Notes under the pieces: model-generated | What the model was told of the DNA's origin: nothing | Seen by the model: the letters and a program-made list of their open reading frames with translations, nothing else | The model's database searches: none | Program-made: the position numbers and the translations under genes | Assembly: GCA_020852755.1 (NCBI GenBank) | Contig: JADZAF010000263.1 | Location: forward strand, 1 to 34,425 | Direction of reading: 5' to 3' | Source: Bryobacterales bacterium | GTDB taxonomy: Bacteria > Acidobacteriota > Terriglobia > Bryobacterales > Bryobacteraceae | Length of the DNA stretch: 34,425 nt | Shown: positions 8,751-14,519 of the stretch, one piece after another | Layout of the letters: each line of letters starts with the position of its first letter | How positions within the stretch are numbered: position 1 is the first letter of the stretch

Positions 8751-9903
8751 GATCCAGCAGGAGTTGCAGCGGCAGAATCTGGACGGATGGTTGTTCTTCG
8801 ATCATCATCAGCGGGACCCGCTCGCCTACCGGGTGCTCCATTTCAGCCCGCAGCGCCTCGTTACCCGCCGCTGGTACTATTACATTCCCTCCCATGGAGA
8901 GCCCCGCGGGCTGGCGCACCGGGTGGAGCCGGCCATGCTCGATGCCTTACCCGGGCGGAAGCTTCTCTACTCCGGATGGAGGGAGCAGAGGCAGCGGTTG
9001 AGCGAACTGTTGGACGGCGGCCGGCGGGTGGCCATGCAGTACTCGCAGGATTGCGCGATCCCCTACATCGCCATGGTGGACGCAGGCACCGTCGAACTGG
9101 TGCGCGGCCTGGGAGTTGAGGTGGTCAGCTCCGCCGATCTCATCCAGGTATTCGAGGCGCGCTGGACCCCGCAAGCCCTGGAATCGCACCTGGAGGCCGG
9201 ACGGCGCGTGGACCGGATTCGCGCCGAAGCCTTCGCCCTGATCGGCAGCCGGACGCGCAGCGGCCTGGGAATCTTCGAACGCGAGGTGCGCGATTTCATT
9301 CTCGACAGCTTCGCCGCCTCGGGCCTGTTCACCGACCACGGTCCTATCGTGGCGGTGAACCGGAATTCCTCCAACCCGCACTATGAGCCGGGCGAGCAAT
9401 CCTCGGAGATCCGCGCGGGCGACTTCGTCCTCATTGACATGTGGGCCAAGCTGGCGGAGCCGGGCTCGGTTTACTACGACATAACCTGGACGGGCTTCTG
9501 CGGCCCGGTCCCGCCCGCCGGGATGCGCGCCGTCTTCGATGTGGTGCGAGGCGCGCGTGACGCGGCCGTCCGCCGGGTCAAGGAGGCGGCCGCCGCCGGT
9601 CAGGCGCTGCATGGATACGAGGTGGACGACGCCGCCCGCGGTTTCATCGACGCCAGAGGACAGGGCGCCTTCTTCACCCACCGCACCGGTCACTCCATCG
9701 GCGAAGAGGTGCACGGCAACGGGGCCAACATGGATAATCTGGAAACCCACGACGAGCGCCTGGTGATTCCCTGGACCTGCTTCTCCATTGAACCGGGGAT
9801 CTACCTGCCGGAGTTCGGCGTTCGCTCGGAGGTCAATGTTTTCGTGGGCGAGGACGGGGCCCGGGTGACCGGAGAAGTCCAATCCGAGTTGGTGGTGATT
9901 TGA
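8737..9903 (+). CDS. M24 family metallopeptidase (Xaa-Pro aminopeptidase-like)
   Basis: A 388-residue protein starting at ATG 8737, where M-K-L-A-E-I-Q-Q-E-L begins a typical creatinase N-terminal domain (about 1-145). The C-terminal pita-bread domain (about 155-388) carries all five dinuclear-metal ligands expected of M24 enzymes: D234 (I-D-M-W-A-K), D248 (Y-Y-D-I-T-W), H319 (R-T-G-H-S-I-G), E352 (S-I-E-P-G-I-Y) and E365 (R-S-E-V-N). No signal peptide is seen, so it is probably cytoplasmic. Family members remove an N-terminal residue preceding proline or cleave related amide bonds. It overlaps the symporter by 14 bp and the next gene by 4 bp, suggesting it processes something the symporter brings in. 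Catalysis is likely; exact substrate is unknown. Confidence 0.88.
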   Translation: MKLAEIQQELQRQNLDGWLFFDHHQRDPLAYRVLHFSPQRLVTRRWYYYIPSHGEPRGLAHRVEPAMLDALPGRKLLYSGWREQRQRLSELLDGGRRVAMQYSQDCAIPYIAMVDAGTVELVRGLGVEVVSSADLIQVFEARWTPQALESHLEAGRRVDRIRAEAFALIGSRTRSGLGIFEREVRDFILDSFAASGLFTDHGPIVAVNRNSSNPHYEPGEQSSEIRAGDFVLIDMWAKLAEPGSVYYDITWTGFCGPVPPAGMRAVFDVVRGARDAAVRRVKEAAAAGQALHGYEVDDAARGFIDARGQGAFFTHRTGHSIGEEVHGNGANMDNLETHDERLVIPWTCFSIEPGIYLPEFGVRSEVNVFVGEDGARVTGEVQSELVVI

Positions 9904-11447
9904 GACTGCTTGCCTGCCTGGCCCTTTGGGCCGCACTCCCGCTCGCCCCCGCGGAAGCGCCGGCGTGGCTGGTCTCTCACACCCGCTCGGGCAACCGGAT
10001 CGAACTGCGCCTGAATGACGGCGGAGCGGAACTCGAATGGATCACCTCGGGGTGTTTCCGTTTCGGGCGCTGGTGGGATGCCAGGGTTTCGCCGGTCCAG
10101 GCCGGGGATCGAGAGGCGGTGGAATTCGAGGTGAAGGAAACCGCCGGGAGCCTGACCCTCTCGACCGAATCCCTGGTAGTCGACTTGAATAAGCCCGGCA
10201 TGCGAGTGCGCGTGGTCAGTGCCGAAGGCGTTCCGCTGATGACGGATCTGACGGAGATCCGTCGCGACGGCGGTGAGCTTTGGTGGGAGCGGGCAGCCCC
10301 GCCCGGAACCCGCTACTTCGGCCTGGGTCCCCGTTCCGACCCGAACCTGAACGCCCGCGGGCAGTCCATCCAGGCGGAGAAGCCTTTCCTCCTCGCCAGC
10401 CGCGGCTATGCCGAAGAGCACATTGCGCCGGGAACCTACACCTTCGACCTGGCCGCCCGCCGGCCGGACCGTTACCGCATCGGGATCCGGGGTGGCGCCC
10501 GGTGCGAGTACTACTTCTACCTCGGCCCGACTCCCAAAGACATCTTCGAGCACCGTCTGGAGGCCCTGGGGCCGGTCCGGAGGCTGACCGCCGCCGATTT
10601 CGGCACCGGCCTCATGAGTCCCGGCGTCCCCACCCCGCAGCCGGGTAGCTGGAAAACGCTGTACGATTCCATCCTGCGGCTCGCCCATGGAAGTCTGTCC
10701 GGCTGCCTCCTGCCCTCTTTCGATGTCGCTTCCTATCCGCCTAATGAGCCTCTGCTGTTCGGCCGCGCGCTGCAACTGGGCACGGTGATCCCGCAACTGC
10801 GCGGCTCCGCGGCGCCTCCCCTGCGCCGCGCCTTGATCCCGTACTTCCTGGCGTACACGGAGGAGGCTCGCGAACGCGGGTATCCCCTGATTCGCAGCCT
10901 CGCCCTTCAGTTTCCGAGCGATCCGGAGGCGGCCAGGCACAACGACCTGTTCATGTTGGGAGACGAATTGCTGGTAGCGCCCGTCTACACTCCCAATGGC
11001 CGCCGTTCCGTCTACCTGCCCCAGGGCATCTGGACTCGCCTGCGCTCCAATCAGAGCCACCGGGGGAGGCAGGTCATCGGCATCGAGGCTGAGGCCGGCG
11101 AGCTGCCGCTCTTCGCCCGCAACGGCTCGATCGTGCCGCTGGTGAACCAGGATGGGGAGGACAGGAGGATCGACCTGCACTACTTCCCCAAACTGGCCGG
11201 CGAGTTCTTCCTCTTTGAAAGCGACCTCGAGGACTACTCCCAGGTGCATGCCGCGCCGGCCGGCGAGTACATGCGGCTCGAGATCGAATCGAAGAAGGCC
11301 CGCGAGTACGAGTGGGTGGTGCACCACCTCGACCGCCCTCAATCCGTCAGCCGGGGCGAGTGGCGCTACGACGAGGCCAGCCGAAACCTGCACGTTCGCT
11401 GCCGTGTCCAGGCCGGCGAGGACTACGTCGTCAACATCTCCTTCTGA
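9900..11447 (+). CDS. Exported GH31-like protein lacking the catalytic barrel core
   Basis: A 515-residue protein. The start is TTG 9900, overlapping the upstream TGA by 3-4 bp, followed by a good signal peptide (L-L-A-C-L-A-L-W-A-A-L-P-L-A, cleavage near 20). Residues about 20-224 match the N-terminal beta-sandwich of GH31 alpha-glucosidases, including Y-F-G-L-G (139-143) and G-P-T-P-K-D-I-F-E (209-217). Residues about 251-515 match the end of the GH31 barrel and its C-terminal beta domains (L-I-P-Y-F-L-A-Y-T-E-E-A-R, L-A-L-Q-F-P-S-D-P, F-M-L-G-D-E-L-L-V-A-P-V-Y, V-Y-L-P-Q-G-I-W). The roughly 200-250 residues between these blocks in intact GH31 enzymes, which hold the nucleophile and acid/base aspartates, are absent, without any frameshift. 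It is therefore probably not a normal glycosidase; a binding or regulatory role, or decay, are alternatives. Confidence 0.75.
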   Translation: MRLLACLALWAALPLAPAEAPAWLVSHTRSGNRIELRLNDGGAELEWITSGCFRFGRWWDARVSPVQAGDREAVEFEVKETAGSLTLSTESLVVDLNKPGMRVRVVSAEGVPLMTDLTEIRRDGGELWWERAAPPGTRYFGLGPRSDPNLNARGQSIQAEKPFLLASRGYAEEHIAPGTYTFDLAARRPDRYRIGIRGGARCEYYFYLGPTPKDIFEHRLEALGPVRRLTAADFGTGLMSPGVPTPQPGSWKTLYDSILRLAHGSLSGCLLPSFDVASYPPNEPLLFGRALQLGTVIPQLRGSAAPPLRRALIPYFLAYTEEARERGYPLIRSLALQFPSDPEAARHNDLFMLGDELLVAPVYTPNGRRSVYLPQGIWTRLRSNQSHRGRQVIGIEAEAGELPLFARNGSIVPLVNQDGEDRRIDLHYFPKLAGEFFLFESDLEDYSQVHAAPAGEYMRLEIESKKAREYEWVVHHLDRPQSVSRGEWRYDEASRNLHVRCRVQAGEDYVVNISF

Positions 11448-11553
11448 CGGCTGGCGTTGCCGTGCCCGCCGCCGACAGTCACCCGACCTTGGGAGGGAGG
11501 GGTGCATGGGGCTCGTGCCCGTCGGCCATACTCTCCCTTCCTCTAGCTCTAGC

Positions 11554-11570
11554 CCAACTTCCGCAGTTGG
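11554..11570. repeat. Short perfect inverted repeat, possible IS end
   Basis: CCAACT, a 5-base loop, then AGTTGG form a perfect 6 bp stem. It lies about 45 bp beyond the C-terminal end of the decayed transposase. The position suits the terminal repeat or terminator of the former insertion sequence, but there is no T-run on either strand and no matching copy was found at the other side. Confidence 0.35.
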
Positions 11571-11615
11571 AACAATAAAGTCTTTGCCTTCAACGCGGGC
11601 ATAGGCGAGTTTCCA

Positions 11616-12248
11616 CTACATCGCCGCTTTTTCGAGTGCGGCGGGCAACCGCAAGCCCAGCCTCTGGAGCAGGATCAACTGGTGCTCGGTGGGCTGGCTG
11701 ATGCAGCGCTTGCGGATCACTGGCGCGCTTCTGGTCGGCAGCACCACATCCACCAGCGCGATCCCCGACAATGCCTCGAACACCTGCCGCGGTTCGTCTC
11801 CCAGTCCCGCTGCGCGGCAAACTCGCAGCCAAAGTGCGCCTGCACCCGGTCTTCTTTCTGATGCCAACACCGGACGGATCGCCAGGTCGGATTTGTGAAG
11901 GTGAAACGCCTCCTCCGGCCTCGGTCAACTGGGTGTAAGCCTCACCGATCTTCCGGGCTCCAGTCCGTCAGGTTGCTGCGCGGCACGTCGCAGCCTTCGC
12001 TCGCCCGCTCCCGCCAAGCCTCCACCTTCGACCACCGCGGCAGAGCGCACTCGCCGCTTCGGCTTTCACCTGCACCTCGAACAGTGCCGCCGCCCGCGTG
12101 TTCCATCCCGGCTACCGGCAATTTTGCGCCAGAACGTAGCTAGCCAGCCCGGCCCGTACAGCCCTTCGATGTGCCCGATCATCTCCTCCAAAGTGGGCGC
12201 ATCGTTACGATTGTTCGGAAGATCTCGCAGCCCAGCATGAAGCTCGCT
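11616..12248 (-). pseudogene. Decayed IS1634/IS4-type transposase remnant
   Basis: Pieces of a DDE transposase of the IS1634/IS4 superfamily are spread over several frames. Reading the minus strand, 12248-12153 gives N-R-N-D-A-P-T-L-E-E-M-I-G-H-I-E-G-L-Y-G, the segment that normally precedes the second catalytic aspartate. A different frame gives R-S-N-L-T-D-W-S-P-E-D, a third gives A-Y-T-Q-L-T-E-A, and 11924-11616 gives A-F-H-L-H-K-S-D-L-A-I-R-P (catalytic region near the glutamate) followed by the C-terminal part with R-A-G-L-G-D-E-P-R, D-V-V-L-P-T-R-S and L-L-Q-R-L-G-L-R-L-P. In-frame stops occur near 12066 and 11925, and the usual V-W-V-M-D-R-G segment is missing. The element cannot encode active transposase. 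Identification is from remembered family motifs. Confidence 0.7.
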
Positions 12249-12406
12249 GGGACAGTCACAAATGGCGGAACCGCAGCGGACCAGGATCGTGTTGGAGATA
12301 AACCATCGGCGATTCGTTGCCGCGGGAGTGTACCTCTCGGAGCGGCTCACGAAACAGTGTTACCGGCGCCACAGCGCGATCAGCGTCCAGAACAGAACAG
12401 ATGGAC

Positions 12407-12685
12407 CTATTGCTGTTCGAAGTCAGCGAGCGGCGTCGCCAACTCCAGCGTGTAGTTGTAGATCCCACTGACCTCCTTGAGAAACCGGACGGCGGCAGCG
12501 GTATCAGCCAGCGGAGGGCCGAACTGCTTCCGGCCGTGCTTCCAAACGAACGCATCGCCAGTTCGGGAAAGAACGAGTTTCATCTTCCCGCGCTCGAATC
12601 TGAGAACGGCCGCGCTCACTCGCGTACTGGACGGACGCCCGGCGCCCGCCGCGCCTGGCTGGTTGCCCGGGATTGGGATCTTCAA
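12407..12685 (-). pseudogene. ORF fragment of unknown function
   Basis: A 92-codon frame beginning with TTG; the same frame is open upstream to about 12757 but has no good start there. The encoded text (for example K-M-K-L-V-L-S-R-T-G-D-A-F-V-W-K-H-G-R, F-G-P-P-L-A-D-T-A-A-A-V-R-F-L-K-E) looks like real protein rather than a GC shadow, but I do not recognise it. It lies within the insertion scar and has no clear ribosome-binding site. It may be the broken C-terminus of a gene disrupted by the transposon, or chance. Confidence 0.3.
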
Positions 12686-12824
12686 CTTTCGCTCCGTGAT
12701 CCACGCGACGCTCGACGGCAGACTTGCCCGCCCCCGTTCAGAGAAATTGCACCGCGGTCCAGCGATGAGATGGTGGCGGGCCTACGGTTCGGTCTTCCCG
12801 GCCTGACCTGCCGGAGTGACATCT

Positions 12825-13793
12825 TTACTGTATTGGAATACGGACTTCCGGCCCGCTGATCCATGCAGCTGTGAGACGCAGGGTCGCGGTCCCGGCAGTC
12901 ACCCCTGCGGGCACCCGCACATCCACTCTGTAGAGGTCGTAGGTGCCGGGCCAGCCGATCTTGTTGATCACTTCGGCGTCGCTCCCGTTCACCGCTACCT
13001 CGACCGGCGAGTTGACCTCTTCCAGGGGATCCGATCCGAACGGCTTGTAGCCGGCGGGGACCAGGTTGGGGCGTGTGGGGCCGAGGCCTTTAGCGCGCAC
13101 GATCAGCACTTCACCCGCGCGAGCCGGCTTGGCAGCGGTCACCAGCGAGAAGTCGGCGCCGTGGAAAACGGCCGGGCCTTCGGGCGTCACCTCCACCTCC
13201 GGCCACTGCCTGGGGATCAGGTAGTAACGCGCCAGCATCCTGCCGCCACCCAGGGCCTGGCGCAGTGACGGCGACTCCAGGGTTGAACTCCTACGCAGTG
13301 GTGTGATCGTCCTGGCCCAACCGTGTTCCCCAGCCGCGCCGAGAAAGGCGCCTCCGCCACCGAGAATGGGATGGGTCGGACCCGTGCTCCCCGAGAGTGC
13401 GCCATCCGCCAGCCGGCCCACCCACACGCCTTCGCCTGTAAACAGGTCGATCGAGCAATGGGTATGGTTGCCGGAAGCGACGTTGGCGATAGCCATGGTC
13501 GGCGCCGGCGCCGGGCCCGGAGTTAACACCTCTCCGCGGTTCATCCATAGACCCTTTGCCGGTTTGCCGTTAACGGCAACAACGTCGCCGATGCCGATGA
13601 AGCCGATGAAGCCCCGGTCCAGCACCGGGCTCACTAACCCCGGAGCGGTCGCCAGTCTTGCCAGTTCGGGCACGTCCAGACGGTAGCTGACCTGGTTTTC
13701 GAATTCGATCTCGAGCAACGCGACACGCGGTGTCTGTGCCGGAATTCCGGCCGCAAACGTCGCCAGGAAGCAAAGCGAAGCTGCAAGTTTCAC
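12825..13793 (-). CDS. Exported protein, possible dirigent/AOC-like barrel plus C-terminal beta-sandwich
   Basis: A 322-residue protein starting at GTG 13793 behind a strong GGAGG site (about 13799-13803, minus strand). Residues 1-20 form a signal peptide ending in A-G-I-P-A-Q. The central part contains A-N-V-A-S-G-N-H-T-H-C-S-I-D-L-F-T-G-E-G and P-I-L-G-G-G-G-A-F-L-G-A-A-G-E; the second motif resembles the G-G-T-G-x-F-x-G-A-x-G turn of allene-oxide-cyclase/dirigent-type barrels. The last ~110 residues (A-R-A-G-E-V-L-I-V-R-A-K-G-L-G-P-T onward, ending V-R-I-P-I-Q) resemble the C-terminal Ig-like domain common in Solibacter exported proteins (TIGR03437 type). Function is unknown; fold statements are inference. 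It is divergent from the sigma factor gene and stands alone. Confidence 0.75.
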   Translation of the reverse strand: MKLAASLCFLATFAAGIPAQTPRVALLEIEFENQVSYRLDVPELARLATAPGLVSPVLDRGFIGFIGIGDVVAVNGKPAKGLWMNRGEVLTPGPAPAPTMAIANVASGNHTHCSIDLFTGEGVWVGRLADGALSGSTGPTHPILGGGGAFLGAAGEHGWARTITPLRRSSTLESPSLRQALGGGRMLARYYLIPRQWPEVEVTPEGPAVFHGADFSLVTAAKPARAGEVLIVRAKGLGPTRPNLVPAGYKPFGSDPLEEVNSPVEVAVNGSDAEVINKIGWPGTYDLYRVDVRVPAGVTAGTATLRLTAAWISGPEVRIPIQ

Positions 13794-13912
13794 TGGATCC
13801 TCCTCGATGCCTCAGCCAGGCAAATTCACCTCTGGCGGAAGCCTCACTCTGACAAGCGCCATCCGGTATCGATATGGACAGGCGCGCCAGGATTTTTTGC
13901 GATCGCGGGTGC

Positions 13913-13918
13913 TAGAAT
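13913..13918 (+). promoter_or_regulatory. Possible -10 element of the sigma factor gene
   Basis: TAGAAT lies 16 bp before the sigma factor ATG in the 141 bp divergent spacer. A matching -35 at the right distance is poor (GGATTT at 890-895 of the same kilobase), and the leader would be very short, so this is only a weak candidate. Confidence 0.2.
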
Positions 13919-13934
13919 AGCCGGGACGCGGACC

Positions 13935-14519
13935 ATGGGAGCCGATACTCCCCTCGATATCACCGGCTTACTCCAGAGGTGGAGCAACGGCGAGCAGGCG
14001 GCTCTGGCCGAGTTGACCTCGCTCGTCTATGAGGAGTTGCGCCGCTTGGCCCGCGGCCGCCTGGCCCGCGAACGTCCTGGACAGACATTGAACACCACCG
14101 GCCTGGTTCATGAAGCCTGGCTTCGGCTGGTCACCGTCAAAGACCTCCACTGGCAGCACCGCTCCCAGTTCTTCGGGTTGTGCGCGCAGTTGATGCGCCA
14201 CATCCTGGTGGACCACGCCCGAAGGCGTTTGCGGGCCTGTCGGGGCGGAGGCGCTGAGCGGGTACCCCTTCAAGAGGGTTTGCTGGTCTCCGAAGAACGG
14301 AGCCCTTCGCTCGTGGCCCTCGATGACGCCTTGAATGCGTTGTCGGCGCTCGATCCACGCAAAGGCCGGGTGGTGGAGTTGCGCTTCTTTGGAGGTTTGA
14401 CCACCGAAGAGGCAGCCGAGATACTGCAGATCTCGCCCGAGAACGTGAAGCGGGATTGGAGAGTCGCGAGACTCTGGCTCACTCGGGAACTCAATCGGAG
14501 CGCTACCGATGGAGGCTGA
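13935..14519 (+). CDS. ECF-type RNA polymerase sigma factor
   Basis: A 194-residue protein with the layout of the ECF sigma group common in Acidobacteria and Planctomycetes (Sig-70_X6 / ECF_ family). Region 2 is visible as L-V-Y-E-E-L-R-R-L-A-R, then T-T-G-L-V-H-E-A-W-L-R-L-V, then F-F-G-L-C-A-Q-L-M-R-H-I-L-V-D-H-A-R-R-R. Region 4 follows as L-D-P-R-K-G-R-V-V-E-L-R-F-F-G-G-L-T-T-E-E-A-A-E-I-L-Q-I with a helix-turn-helix ending in N-V-K-R-D-W. No anti-sigma gene of the classical ZAS type is adjacent; instead a protein kinase overlaps its 3' end by 11 bp. In related bacteria such pairs suggest that the kinase acts on or with the sigma factor. Its regulon cannot be read here. Confidence 0.93.
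   Translation: MGADTPLDITGLLQRWSNGEQAALAELTSLVYEELRRLARGRLARERPGQTLNTTGLVHEAWLRLVTVKDLHWQHRSQFFGLCAQLMRHILVDHARRRLRACRGGGAERVPLQEGLLVSEERSPSLVALDDALNALSALDPRKGRVVELRFFGGLTTEEAAEILQISPENVKRDWRVARLWLTRELNRSATDGG

Larger units (their letters stand above)
11448..12824. other. 1.4 kb stretch without an intact gene
   Basis: No continuous, convincing gene lies between the GH31-like gene and the exported protein gene at 12825. The stretch contains a degenerate transposase on the minus strand (11616-12248), an inverted repeat just beyond its C-terminal end (11554-11570), and a minus-strand ORF fragment (12407-12685). It also contains a CTCTAG tandem at 11541-11552. The density of disrupted frames differs from the compact neighbourhood on both sides, as expected for an old insertion scar. 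Confidence 0.7.

Noticed and set aside
9801..11507. 568-codon minus-strand frame opposite the GH31-like gene.
   Set aside because: The + strand carries a signal peptide and clear GH31 motifs, while this frame shows none; a GC-driven shadow.
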